The position numbers and the translations under genes were made by a program. 64,000 bases of DNA from Candidatus Eisenbacteria bacterium (GTDB taxonomy: Bacteria > Eisenbacteria > RBG-16-71-46 > CAIMUX01 > JAHJDP01). Shown here one piece after another: positions 1 through 8,363 of this stretch. Position 1 is the first letter of the stretch. The number at the start of each line of letters is the position of its first letter. The notes under the pieces were generated by a model that was not told the DNA's origin, did no database searches, and saw nothing but the letters and a program-made list of their open reading frames with translations. The stretch is taken from positions 158,139 to 222,138 of the forward strand of contig JAHJDP010000087.1 of the NCBI GenBank assembly GCA_018831195.1, in the 5' to 3' direction.

Positions 1-1
1 C

Positions 2-70
2 AAAAAACTCGGCCTGGTAGTGCCGCAGCGGAACGCTTCGGACACACCGCTGAGCGAAGCCGCCAACTGA
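2..70 (+). CDS. 3' end of an unidentified protein gene (partial)
   Basis: The first bases can be read as an open frame entering from outside the window and ending in TGA at 68-70; the last residues read KKLGLVVPQRNASDTPLSEAAN. Only 22 codons are visible, so no family can be named. It would be convergent with the leftward gene that ends at 113. Other frames across these bases are also open for a while, so this reading is a guess supported only by plausible codon use. Confidence 0.3.
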   Translation, partial: KKLGLVVPQRNASDTPLSEAAN

Positions 71-91
71 CGGGAGAAATTCGGAACGTGA

Positions 92-106
92 GCGCCGGTC
101 CGGCGC
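92..106. terminator. Short GC palindrome between convergent genes
   Basis: GCGCCGG and CCGGCGC form an inverted repeat around a single T. It lies between the partial rightward frame ending at 70 and the leftward gene ending at 113. There is no T tract and almost no loop, so termination is only a weak suggestion. Confidence 0.2.
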
Positions 107-112
107 CTATAG

Positions 113-1048
113 TTAAAACCCGACCCCTCCGCTATCGCGCAGCAGCTCTTTCTCCGGCACAAGGATACGAAGACTCGCCGCCGAGGCCGTGGCGCCGGTC
201 AGGAATAACGTGATCTTGTGTTCTCCGTCCGCCACCTGCATCGAGATTTCCTGATTGCGGCCGGGGCTGATTTCCGGAAGGTCTGGATAGGTCAGCGTGT
301 GGCTGGCCCGCGCCTGCAGGTGAAAGGACTTCCAGTGTTCACCATCGAGCAGGGTTCGTACGACATAGCTCTGTGTATAGCCGGCCTGCGGCGCGAAATC
401 GATGCGCGTTAAAACGCGGAGGCTGAGCGGGCCGATCATCGTCACTTCCACGGGATTCTCATCGTCAAAACGATAATAGGTCACTTCCGAATCGGTGCCC
501 TTGAGAACAATCGGCTGCAGATACTTTTCAGGCGCGTAGGAGATCCACTTCTCCTTCTTTGTCTGTTTCAATCCCCGGAACACCCGAAGGGCGATCGCGG
601 CGCCCTCATCGACCGGGCGGATCGTGATGCGATGATCGCCTGCCGGAATCTGCGCGACTGACGCTTGCAGCGTCCCCACCGGCGATCCATCTCTCAACTT
701 TAGAGTGCTCGGGCCTGTCGTCTCGACCACCGTCCGGATCTCAACGCCGTCGATTTCCAGACTCATGTGATACGCCATCTGTTCATCCAGGGGGGTGTCC
801 GGATAGATATAACGGCTGAGAATGCGGATAGGGATCGGGCCACTCACCCGTACCGTTAGGGGTTTCGCATGCGTCGCCTTATAATAGGTCGTCAACTTTT
901 TCCCGATCCGAAGTTTCACAACACCGGCATGATCCCGTGACTTGATCCGCTTCGACGCGGCGTAAGTGTTGGATGGAATTAAAAGCATCGGAATCAACAG
1001 CATTGGAATAAAAAAGGAAACTGCACTCATCCTACCACTCCACTTCAT
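113..1048 (-). CDS. Exported protein of unknown function, last gene of the poly-gamma-glutamate operon
   Basis: 311 residues, not recognised as a named family. A signal peptide is visible at residues 1-31 (hydrophobic run with the repeated motif MLLIP, then a likely cleavage after TYA). The mature part seems to hold two copies of one module: about residues 63-110 and 200-250 share a pattern of V-x-V-x-GP, then (I/L)R(I/V)L(S/T)R, a Tyr and a DG. The ATG has a clear AGGAG 6 nt upstream and overlaps the stop of pgsW by 4 nt, so it is translated as part of the same operon. Its place suggests an envelope role linked to poly-gamma-glutamate, for example export, anchoring or modification; this is inference from context only. 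Confidence 0.75.
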   Translation of the reverse strand: MKWSGRMSAVSFFIPMLLIPMLLIPSNTYAASKRIKSRDHAGVVKLRIGKKLTTYYKATHAKPLTVRVSGPIPIRILSRYIYPDTPLDEQMAYHMSLEIDGVEIRTVVETTGPSTLKLRDGSPVGTLQASVAQIPAGDHRITIRPVDEGAAIALRVFRGLKQTKKEKWISYAPEKYLQPIVLKGTDSEVTYYRFDDENPVEVTMIGPLSLRVLTRIDFAPQAGYTQSYVVRTLLDGEHWKSFHLQARASHTLTYPDLPEISPGRNQEISMQVADGEHKITLFLTGATASAASLRILVPEKELLRDSGGVGF

Positions 1049-2247
1049 CCGCCTCTCCTTTCACCGGCCGGCTGATCCGCTATCGCTGCTACCGGTGCGG
1101 GTGTAGAAACTTCTCGCGCGGACTTTACAGCGCGCTGACGCGCTCTTAGGACCCTGAAGCACAGGATCATATAGACCAGCAACAGGGGAATCACGATTTT
1201 AAGATCATAAGACTCCTTATGATAAATCGTCCCCTCTCCCACCGCCGGTACAACGCCTGGTGCAACGGGAAATCCATGCATTCCAGCGAGAGCGTCAATA
1301 TTCAAAATGTGTATGATCGGGATGCGGTCCTTCGCATAATAGTGCAAGGCGCCCCGTTGCGCCCAGTTGTACGGTTTCAATACCCGGTTGAGCCCGGGTT
1401 GTATCAACCGCCCATTTTGGCTGTTACCGATACTGGCGACGCCGCCACCGATATTGACATAGGCGCGGATGCCCCGCTCGCCCGCATCGCGGTTGAAGAT
1501 ACTGATTCGCTGCTGGACCGCTTCTTCAAGCGTCCTCTCATAGAGCAATTCGGCGCCGTTGCGCTTAATCGCTTCGCTGAGAAGGCCGCGGCCCATGGGG
1601 CTCAGCGTTCGACCGCGGTCATTGCTGCCTCCCAGGGAAGCGGCGACGCTCGTCGTTTTGAGAAGCCTCTGCCGACTCAGGTAAGTCTCCATATCGAGCC
1701 ATGTGAACTTTGGATCATTGGCCCCCCACATACTGGCGCCGACGGAAGTGATACAGATCGGTTTCAGGTTCAATTCCTCGGCGGCGGCAAGCATGCAAAT
1801 ATTTAAGGCCGGAAACGATCCCGTGAAACTGATCGCAACCGGATCGCCGGCTTTCAATCCAATGTCATAGAAGTACTGCACAAAAAGGGCGGCGAAGTTC
1901 GGGTTGATTGATGTCAGCTTCGCTTCGAGGACACCCCGATCCGTCGTCGTTTGGGTGAACTCCTGGCCGACCAGTCCGGTCGAGGCCGGATCGCTTTCGG
2001 CATCCAGCGCGGCGGGCGTTCCCATCCGCGCCTGGCGGATCGCCTCGAAACATCGGACGGCGCAGGTCGCCGCCTGGGTCTTCTCAAGCATATGCGGCTG
2101 GGGCTTCAAGATCCGCGTCGCCTCGGCGGCCATGTGAAACCCAATCCCGATGAGGGCCAAAACGACTAAAAAGACATCGATCCGCCGCGTCCAGGGAAGG
2201 TTTTTTGTGATGTCTTTAGTAATGTCTTTAGTAAATATTCGCCTCAA
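1045..2247 (-). CDS. pgsW: Poly-gamma-glutamate system protein PgsW-like
   Basis: About 400 residues. An N-terminal membrane segment (around residues 20-38), a large extracytoplasmic part and a second membrane segment near the C-terminus (around 350-368) match the PgsW-type protein found with CapB/CapC in bacteria that lack the Bacillus-type set. Its biochemical role is not known. I chose the TTG at 2247 because a GGAGGA lies 7 nt upstream; an earlier TTG at 2271 lacks such a site. The start overlaps the end of pgsC by 20 nt. The N-terminal region carries a short duplication (KDITKDITK). The family call rests on membrane topology and on the neighbouring pgsB and pgsC. Confidence 0.75.
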   Translation of the reverse strand: MRRIFTKDITKDITKNLPWTRRIDVFLVVLALIGIGFHMAAEATRILKPQPHMLEKTQAATCAVRCFEAIRQARMGTPAALDAESDPASTGLVGQEFTQTTTDRGVLEAKLTSINPNFAALFVQYFYDIGLKAGDPVAISFTGSFPALNICMLAAAEELNLKPICITSVGASMWGANDPKFTWLDMETYLSRQRLLKTTSVAASLGGSNDRGRTLSPMGRGLLSEAIKRNGAELLYERTLEEAVQQRISIFNRDAGERGIRAYVNIGGGVASIGNSQNGRLIQPGLNRVLKPYNWAQRGALHYYAKDRIPIIHILNIDALAGMHGFPVAPGVVPAVGEGTIYHKESYDLKIVIPLLLVYMILCFRVLRARQRAVKSAREVSTPAPVAAIADQPAGERRGG

Positions 2248-2689
2248 GAAGGGCTCCTCCGTGTAGCACAATCAGTGCAAGGCGAACAAGGACGGCGGCA
2301 ATAAACATTGCAGCGACGGTTTGTATAATTCCCTGGCGGGTCATCCAGTAGGCAATCAAACCCGGAATGATGTACCCGATGGCGGATATCCCTTCGCGGG
2401 AGGTAAAAGCGATCACCGGAAGCCGCTCCATGAGCGCGCCGAAAACAAATCCCAGAAGGACGGCCAGAACCAGGTTCCTCCGGCCGTAGAGCAAAAAGAC
2501 GCGGCCCGCCAACTTGACGCAGACAAAGGTGATGACGGCGGCGATAGAGGTGCCCAAAAGTTTCAACGGCTGGTCAAGAAAGAGTGCGATATACCCCGGG
2601 ACAACAAAACCCCCGGCGGCGAATCCGACCGCTTCGGTAAAAAGAAGACTTGCGACAAGGCCCAAACCAATCGCTTCGGCAATCAACAA
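2228..2689 (-). CDS. pgsC: Poly-gamma-glutamate biosynthesis membrane protein PgsC/CapC
   Basis: 153 residues, almost entirely hydrophobic, with about four or five membrane segments; the N-terminal pattern EAVGFAAGGFVVPGY is typical of CapC/PgsC. In known systems CapC partners CapB to form the membrane-bound ligase that polymerises glutamate. The TTG start has GGAGG 6 nt upstream and lies inside the last codons of pgsB (7 nt overlap), which indicates translational coupling. Length equals that of known CapC proteins (about 150). Confidence 0.88.
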   Translation of the reverse strand: MLIAEAIGLGLVASLLFTEAVGFAAGGFVVPGYIALFLDQPLKLLGTSIAAVITFVCVKLAGRVFLLYGRRNLVLAVLLGFVFGALMERLPVIAFTSREGISAIGYIIPGLIAYWMTRQGIIQTVAAMFIAAVLVRLALIVLHGGALLEANIY

Positions 2690-3867
2690 CTCGAACCTCC
2701 ATCCTGAGACACAATGGGCTGTGATACATACGCCAGGATTTCGTGGCCCAACCCTCCGATATTACCAATGCCGCCGACCCTCGCCCGGGTGGGGCTCAAC
2801 TCGGCGATCCGGTCAAAGATAGCACTCGGTGTGACGCGGCCAAGTGTTTTCAACCGGTCCCGGGGAACCTGCCGTTCGAATTGCCGTTGCACCGCGTTGG
2901 GAATATCCCCGACCAAAAAGTAGTAGTCGGCCCGGATCGTGTCCTCCACCGCCTCGGCGAATTGCAGCGATCGATCCAGACGATCCCCGCGGAGATTCAG
3001 CAGCGCGAAGGTGATATCTTCCCGCTTGGTGCTGTATCCAAGCTTCTGCCAAATAGCGATTGTTGATTCCAGATCATTGGCCGCGAAGGCATTCATGAAT
3101 TCGATCTCACGACCAAGCCTGGTCAGATGCCAGCGTGTACAGGCGCCGACATCAGGGGTCGATTTGTGCATCCCACGGATCGCAACCTCGTCGGGGATGT
3201 TGAGATACCGCGTCACCGCCAAGGTCGTGGCGACATTTTCCTCGTGCTCGAGATAAGAAAATCCGTCCATGGCGTTCGGTGGGATGACCATCGGATCGGC
3301 GACGACAAAAATCGAGCCACGGCGCTCGGCGACCTCGCGCATCAGGCCGGCGTGGCGGCTGCAACCCACAACGGTCAATCCCTTCCGTGGAATCGTGGAT
3401 GAGAGGGCGACGGCGACGTCGGCGACCGTCGGTCCCATCACGTCGAGATGATCCGCGCGGGCGTTTGTAATCACGCCGATCGTTGAATGCATGATTTTTT
3501 TCTCGCAGATCCTCTGCAGATCGGGCCGCACCGCCATACATTCCATGACAATAACCTCGGCCTTCTCGCGCCGGGCTCGATCGAGCACATTGATCTGCTC
3601 GCAAATATTCGGTGTGCTGAGACGGATGACCGGCTCTTCTCTGCCGTCGGGGAAGATCATCCGCGCTTTGGAGCCGGTCGTCTTGGCGAAGGTCCGTTTG
3701 CCGGATTCATTGATGGCCGAGGCGATGAGGCGTGTCACCGAGGATTTCCCGCGGCTTCCGTTGACATGAATGCGAATAGGGATCGCCCTCAACGCCCGGC
3801 GATGGCGCCACGTCTCGAAACCCCATAGCATGGCGACGCATGCTACTGCCAGCCACAATACTGTCAA
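2683..3867 (-). CDS. pgsB: Poly-gamma-glutamate synthase PgsB/CapB
   Basis: 394 residues, the usual CapB length. A single N-terminal membrane segment (residues 2-17) precedes a Mur-ligase-like ATPase domain: P-loop GSRGKSS at 37-43, followed by the block TNARADHLDVMGPT characteristic of CapB. CapB is an amide ligase that joins glutamates through gamma-carboxyl groups using ATP, working at the inner membrane with CapC. The start is TTG with AGGAGG 8 nt upstream. It is the first gene of an overlapping four-gene leftward operon. No CapA/PgsA (the usual transport partner) is visible. Confidence 0.92.
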   Translation of the reverse strand: MTVLWLAVACVAMLWGFETWRHRRALRAIPIRIHVNGSRGKSSVTRLIASAINESGKRTFAKTTGSKARMIFPDGREEPVIRLSTPNICEQINVLDRARREKAEVIVMECMAVRPDLQRICEKKIMHSTIGVITNARADHLDVMGPTVADVAVALSSTIPRKGLTVVGCSRHAGLMREVAERRGSIFVVADPMVIPPNAMDGFSYLEHEENVATTLAVTRYLNIPDEVAIRGMHKSTPDVGACTRWHLTRLGREIEFMNAFAANDLESTIAIWQKLGYSTKREDITFALLNLRGDRLDRSLQFAEAVEDTIRADYYFLVGDIPNAVQRQFERQVPRDRLKTLGRVTPSAIFDRIAELSPTRARVGGIGNIGGLGHEILAYVSQPIVSQDGGSSC

Positions 3868-4356
3868 GGCGGACTCCTCCTGGGGCTACCGGTTTCGCCA
3901 ATGCGGGGTCGCAGAACCCCCACCCATGACTCCTAAATCCCTGTTATTGATAAGTACCCGTTTCGATTATACCGATAACCCTTGAGATCCATCCTCCGAG
4001 GAAAGGATAGAACCTCTATTATTATACCCTCTGATGCCGGTCATCGTAAAGCGGCGCGGGCAAGAGCCGGCCGCTCAATGGCGGAATCGCCGGGCAAGAC
4101 ACATCGGGATCCTCAGGGCTCTTTCGAAAAAACGCAAGGGGTGACCCCCTGGGATCGTTCCTGCCGGTTGAAAAACTCGGGTGGACCACAACACGAACAT
4201 TAGAATTAATAATTCATTGCATAAACATAATTGCAGGATATAGACCGGCGGATCCCGGATTGCCCGGGACCTGTGGACTTCGGCCCGGCGGATAGAGTAT
4301 TCTGCGCTGGATCATCACTGTTCATTGAATCTCTCTTTAGAAAAGGAGCCTCTGTC
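3868..4356. other. Intergenic region between divergent genes
   Basis: 489 bases between the pgs operon and the rightward lipoprotein gene. It holds two minus-strand TATAAT boxes and an AT-rich patch at about 4201-4232, likely promoter DNA for both directions. Short open frames here have no Shine-Dalgarno and no recognisable product; I see no gene. Confidence 0.5.
4021..4049 (-). promoter_or_regulatory. Possible promoter of the poly-gamma-glutamate operon
   Basis: On the minus strand a perfect TATAAT (4021-4026) is preceded after 17 nt by TTACGA (4044-4049), a poor -35 match. A second TATAAT lies closer to pgsB at 3966-3971 but has no recognisable -35. Either could drive pgsB. Confidence 0.3.
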
Positions 4357-4878
4357 TTGAGAACGACTCTCCTGCAAACCCCTTTCCTGCGAAGCCTTCT
4401 GTCGCTTCTTCTGTCGATTGCCGTTCTCTCGAGCGGATCCCTCTTCTCCATGGGATGTTCTACCCGGGCGGAGTCGGGCACCTGGACCGCTGATTCCACC
4501 CTGGTTTATCCCGGCAAGATAGCCGGAGATGTCACCTGCACCATCACATTCTGCGAGAAGTTCAGCAGCAAGACCGGCCAATGCACCGGTGTCAGCCGTT
4601 CATTTGAGATGATGGAAGACGCCAAGGTGAGGGCCGTGATCCATCTCGAGAATGTATCCGCCCGCGGAGACGACGATTTGAGCTTTCATCTTGTTTGGCT
4701 CGATCCCAACGACGATACAATCTTCAAGAAGCGGGTTGAGGTCACACCGGACCCATCAAATACCACGCTGACGAGCTCTCTATCTATTACTCCCGACAAC
4801 CGGGAGCTGGGGCGTTATAAATTTCGTCTTTACCTTTTCCGGGAACTGATGGCCGAGAAGTCGTTCGAGTTGTACTAA
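4357..4878 (+). CDS. Putative lipoprotein of unknown function
   Basis: 173 residues from the TTG at 4357, chosen because AAAAGGAG lies 8 nt upstream and the resulting N-terminus is a proper lipoprotein signal: basic start, hydrophobic run, then the lipobox FSMGC. The mature part looks like a beta-sandwich (pattern of alternating hydrophobic residues, HLVWLDPNDDTIF, and a closing GRYKFRLYLFRE block), but I do not recognise a family. It is followed after 54 nt by the Cys/His-rich small protein and then by the metal-uptake genes, so it may belong to that group; the link is positional only. Confidence 0.7.
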   Translation: MRTTLLQTPFLRSLLSLLLSIAVLSSGSLFSMGCSTRAESGTWTADSTLVYPGKIAGDVTCTITFCEKFSSKTGQCTGVSRSFEMMEDAKVRAVIHLENVSARGDDDLSFHLVWLDPNDDTIFKKRVEVTPDPSNTTLTSSLSITPDNRELGRYKFRLYLFRELMAEKSFELY

Positions 4879-4932
4879 ACTCGGAGCATTTATATCGGAT
4901 CCTTCCGGGACGGATGACATGGGTGTGCCGAC

Positions 4933-5250
4933 ATGATGCCGCTGGAAGCCAAAAGATCCAGATTTTTACTACCGGCCCTTGTCCTGTCGGCTCTTTTCGC
5001 ATTTCTGGGTTTACAAGCCGCAATTGTCATTCATGATTGCCATCATCACGGCTGTCGGTGCATGGATCATCATGAAGATTCCGATTGTCCCATCTGCTCT
5101 TGCGTTTCTAACAGCCCGGCGAGCCTAACGGTCGTCGTAACACTCACGACCAACCAAATCCGGCTCCCCTTTTCGCCGGTTCAAGCTCCGGCGGAGATCG
5201 AAGCCGACCAAGTTCCCTGCTGCGGACGCTCTCCTCCCGCCTTCTCCTGA
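4933..5250 (+). CDS. Small Cys/His-rich membrane-anchored protein
   Basis: 105 residues: an N-terminal membrane/signal segment (about 10-32) followed by a dense cluster of His and Cys between residues 34 and 57, including HDCHHHGC, MDHHED and CPICSC, and then a Pro-rich tail with a CC pair. This composition strongly suggests metal binding outside the membrane. Its place between a lipoprotein and a His-rich outer-membrane protein followed by znuA/znuB-like genes supports a role in zinc or related metal handling (inference). No strong Shine-Dalgarno is visible before the ATG, so the exact start is uncertain. Confidence 0.65.
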   Translation: MMPLEAKRSRFLLPALVLSALFAFLGLQAAIVIHDCHHHGCRCMDHHEDSDCPICSCVSNSPASLTVVVTLTTNQIRLPFSPVQAPAEIEADQVPCCGRSPPAFS

Positions 5251-5303
5251 TATTTATCGCAATACATTCATCGATTAAACATCACATGTAACCAAGGAGG
5301 CGC

Positions 5304-6473
5304 ATGATGCGTTACCTCGCGGTATTTGTTATACTTGCAATCTTGGGAGCCGCCGCTCAGCCTCTGCCGGCTCAGTCATCCAGCACCGCAACCGGTGTTT
5401 CCAACTCCATGAATCCGGCCATAAGCGTCAACGGCTTGTTCTTGGGACAGGTCTCGCGGGACAATCCCGATCACGAATTCAATAATATTAACGTGCAGGA
5501 AGCCGAAACCCGGTTCACCTCCATCGTCGATCCCTATTGGAAAGCGGCCCTCACTATTGCCGGCCACCCGGCGCATTCGCATGCGAGTCCGCACGATGCC
5601 GGGGAAGATAATCCTGACGATCAAGCGGTTGAAGAAACCAGCGCTGATTTTATCTTTCACATAGAAGAAGCCTACATCGACGGACGGGCCCTTCCCGCCG
5701 GATTCGCCCTCCGGATGGGGAAGTTCTTCCTTCCTTTCGGCAAGCATGTTCCGCTTCACACACATCAATTCCCCTTTGTGCATTCGCCCCTGGGCGTTTC
5801 CGCAATTCTAGGCGAGCACAGCCTGAGTGAATCCGGCGCCCAGATCACAGCCACCATCCCGGTTCCATGGTACGCGGATCTCTCGGTTTACGGCGTCGAT
5901 GGGCGGGCCGGGATTTTCGATGCGGCAAACAAGAATTACGTCTTCGGCGCGTGCACCCATCACCTTTGGGACATTGGCCAGAATTCAACATTGGGGCTCG
6001 GCGGCTCGGCGCTTCAGGGCCCGGATGGGAGGCATCCCGGCGAGTCGATCCAACTCAATATCTACGGAGCGGATCTAACATATAAGTGGGTCTCCGCGGG
6101 ACAATCCAAAGGGCCCGCATTGAATTTTACAGCAGAGCTGATCGTTCCCGATTCCGAAGAGAAGGAAGGAAGCCCTCTCGGCTGGTATTTCTTCACACAG
6201 TATCGCCCTCACAGGAATTGGTGGCTTGGGGGCGCCGTCAGCCAAGCGGTCGATATTCTTGGTGGTCATTCTGATCATGAGAAAGACGAATCTGAAACCC
6301 CCCTCGGGGAAATGTGGGAATATAAATTCAATCTCACCTTTGCTCCGAGCGAGTTCAGCGCCTTGCGTGCCGAAATAGTCTTTTCCGACGACCGCGCCGG
6401 CGATGAAGACGATCTGCAATTCTATCTCCAATGGAATTTCACGATCGGCTCTCATCCGGCGCACTTGTACTAG
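5304..6473 (+). CDS. Putative outer-membrane beta-barrel with His-rich loops
   Basis: 389 residues with a signal peptide (about 1-23) and the alternating pattern of a porin-like barrel, ending in a C-terminal strand (QFYLQWNFTIGSHPAHLY). Two acidic/His-rich stretches stand out: around residues 90-112 (GHPAHSHASPHDAGEDNPDD) and around 325-336 (GGHSDHEKDE), as expected for a metal-attracting surface loop. AAGGAGG precedes the start; the second ATG at 5307 has the better spacing. The znuA-like gene follows after 10 nt. I infer a zinc-related outer-membrane channel or receptor; no TonB box or plug domain is evident. Confidence 0.72.
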   Translation: MMRYLAVFVILAILGAAAQPLPAQSSSTATGVSNSMNPAISVNGLFLGQVSRDNPDHEFNNINVQEAETRFTSIVDPYWKAALTIAGHPAHSHASPHDAGEDNPDDQAVEETSADFIFHIEEAYIDGRALPAGFALRMGKFFLPFGKHVPLHTHQFPFVHSPLGVSAILGEHSLSESGAQITATIPVPWYADLSVYGVDGRAGIFDAANKNYVFGACTHHLWDIGQNSTLGLGGSALQGPDGRHPGESIQLNIYGADLTYKWVSAGQSKGPALNFTAELIVPDSEEKEGSPLGWYFFTQYRPHRNWWLGGAVSQAVDILGGHSDHEKDESETPLGEMWEYKFNLTFAPSEFSALRAEIVFSDDRAGDEDDLQFYLQWNFTIGSHPAHLY

Positions 6474-6483
6474 GGGGTGTCAT

Positions 6484-7443
6484 ATGCCAAGGCGAATCAC
6501 AAATTTATTGACGACTGTTGCGGCCATCTTCTTGTTTGCCGCACCGGCATCGCAAGCCAAGTTAAAGGTCGTGGCCTCGATTTCCGACTTGGGATGGCTC
6601 GCACAACGCGTCGGGGGCGACGCGGTTGACGTCTCCGTCCTCTGCCCCGGCAACCGCGATCCCCACTATCTCCCGGCAAAGCCATCCTTGACGCGCAAAC
6701 TGCGCAAGGCCGATCTGTTGATTTATAATGGCCTGGAGCTTGAGATCGGATGGCTGCCCCTGCTGATCAACACCGCAAGAAATCCAAGGATCGAATCCGG
6801 TGGCGGCGGCGAGCTTGATTGTTCTCTTGCGTTGACGCATATCCTCGAAATTCCATCAGGCCCCGTCAGCCGCGCCGAAGGTGACATCCATCCTCTTGGA
6901 AACCCGCACTATTTGATCGATCCACGCAACGGGGCCGCCGTCGCGACGCTGATGGCCGAGCGGATGGCCACGCTCGATCCGAAGTCCGGCGGTGATTACC
7001 GGGCCCGCGCCGCCGCCCTGGTGAAGGAGATCGAAGGGAAGTTGCCGGTCTGGGAGGATCTGGCCCGGCCGGCGAGGAATCACTCCATTGTTGTTTATGC
7101 CAAACAATGGGAATACCTGACGGAGTGGCTTGGCCTCACCGCAATCTGCGCCATCGAGCACAGACCCGGTATCGCTCCATCCCCAAAGCATGTGGAGGAA
7201 CTTATACAAAAAGGAAAACATCTCGGTAATTCAATCGTGATCGCAGCACCTTGGAATCATCTCGATGCCGCCCGCAACACAGCGGATCGCATGGGGGCGC
7301 CCTTCTTGATCCTTCCGCCGGCGGTTGGATCCACAGAAGAGGCGGCCGGCTATTTTGACATGTTCGATGACATTTGCTCCAAGCTGGGAACCGCGGCGGC
7401 GTCCGACTCAGCGCGGGCGAAGGAATCGGGGATAATGCCATGA
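6484..7443 (+). CDS. znuA: Metal (probably zinc) ABC transporter substrate-binding protein, ZnuA-like
   Basis: 319 residues from the ATG at 6484, which has GGGGGTG just upstream; an upstream ATG in the same frame lies inside the preceding gene. A signal peptide ends at about residue 24 (ASQA). The cluster A-1 substrate-binding fold is shown by SISDLGWLAQRVGG, the first ligand region GNRDPHYLPAKPSL, the second ligand region NPHYLIDPRN, and IEHRPGIAPSPKH where the family often has a Glu/His ligand. The protein lacks the long His-rich loop of E. coli ZnuA. It should bind the metal in the periplasm and deliver it to the permease encoded next, whose ATG overlaps this gene's stop. Confidence 0.85.
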   Translation: MPRRITNLLTTVAAIFLFAAPASQAKLKVVASISDLGWLAQRVGGDAVDVSVLCPGNRDPHYLPAKPSLTRKLRKADLLIYNGLELEIGWLPLLINTARNPRIESGGGGELDCSLALTHILEIPSGPVSRAEGDIHPLGNPHYLIDPRNGAAVATLMAERMATLDPKSGGDYRARAAALVKEIEGKLPVWEDLARPARNHSIVVYAKQWEYLTEWLGLTAICAIEHRPGIAPSPKHVEELIQKGKHLGNSIVIAAPWNHLDAARNTADRMGAPFLILPPAVGSTEEAAGYFDMFDDICSKLGTAAASDSARAKESGIMP

Positions 7444-8258
7444 ATGGATTCATTGAAATGATGGCGGCTCCGATGGCCGTTACGCTGATCCTCGTCGCCA
7501 TGCACGGGTACCTCGGAACACATGTTGTGAGGCGGGGAGTCATCTTTGTCGATATTGCACTGGCGCAGATCGCCGCCTTCGGGGTGGCGATCGCGCTTCT
7601 CCTGGGGAGCGATGTCGGCACCGATAAGGCTTTCATCGTCGGTCTCGCCAGTACTTTCATCGGCGCATTGCTCTTATCTCGAACACGGACGCACGACGCC
7701 AGGATTCCTCAGGAAGCCTACATCGGCATCATCTATGTCGTCTTCAGCGCTGCAATGATCCTGATTTTGACGGGGATCCCGCACGGAGGGGATGAAATCG
7801 ACCATCTGCTTGTCGGCGCGATCCTTTGGGTGACTTGGCCCGTTGTGATCAAAACAGCCGTACTCTACGGCATTCTCGGCGCCGGTCTCGTCTGCATGCA
7901 CCGATCTTTAACATTGATCTCTGAAGATTCCGCAGCCGCCCGAAGCCGTGGACTTTCCCTTCGTACCTGGGATTTCCTTTTTTATATGGTTCTGGGCACG
8001 GTCGTGACATCCAGCGTTCAGATCGCCGGTGTGCTGCTGGTCTTTACGCTTCTGGTCGTGCCCAGCGTGATGGCCATCCGGCTCCTTGAACGGTCACACC
8101 ATCGGTTTCTGTATATTTTAGGGATCGGCGTTGTGGCGGTGGTCACCGGATCGGGCGCCAGCTACATCTTTGATCTGCCGACCGGCGCCGCCATCGTCTG
8201 CACCTTTGGGCTCTTTCTGGGAGTTCAGGTGATCATGGAGATTATCTTGAGGCGGTGA
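7440..8258 (+). CDS. znuB: Metal ABC transporter permease, ZnuB-like
   Basis: 272 residues with eight or so membrane segments and the ABC-3 family blocks GYLGTHVVRRGVIFVDIALA, EAYIGIIYVVFSAA and the end GASYIFDLPTGAAIVCTFGL. The ATG at 7440 overlaps the znuA stop (ATGA), so the two are coupled. Together they would move zinc or manganese across the inner membrane. No ATP-binding subunit (ZnuC) is encoded here: the gene is followed directly by a terminator and then by an opposing gene, so the ATPase must lie elsewhere or be shared. Confidence 0.88.
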   Translation: MNGFIEMMAAPMAVTLILVAMHGYLGTHVVRRGVIFVDIALAQIAAFGVAIALLLGSDVGTDKAFIVGLASTFIGALLLSRTRTHDARIPQEAYIGIIYVVFSAAMILILTGIPHGGDEIDHLLVGAILWVTWPVVIKTAVLYGILGAGLVCMHRSLTLISEDSAAARSRGLSLRTWDFLFYMVLGTVVTSSVQIAGVLLVFTLLVVPSVMAIRLLERSHHRFLYILGIGVVAVVTGSGASYIFDLPTGAAIVCTFGLFLGVQVIMEIILRR

Positions 8259-8282
8259 TATTTCCGTCTATCCTCCGCCAGC

Positions 8283-8312
8283 GAAAAGGGAGCCGTCACC
8301 GGCTCCCTTTTC
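8283..8312. terminator. Strong bidirectional terminator after znuB
   Basis: A perfect 12-bp stem, GAAAAGGGAGCC with GGCTCCCTTTTC, around a 6-nt loop. The A-rich left and T-rich right arms make it suitable in both directions. It sits between the convergent znuB and the leftward membrane protein gene. Confidence 0.85.
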
Positions 8313-8363
8313 CCGATCCTACTGGGTCGCTTCGCTAAAGCATCCAAATCCGCCGAGACCCTT

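Noticed and set aside
1219..1806. Long rightward open frame opposite pgsW
   Set aside because: Antisense to a clear gene with proper start and operon context; no family features, unusual composition.
5251..5303. Zur-type operator before the metal-uptake genes
   Set aside because: AT-rich with TGAT...ATCA ends, but no convincing inverted repeat matching a known Zur box.
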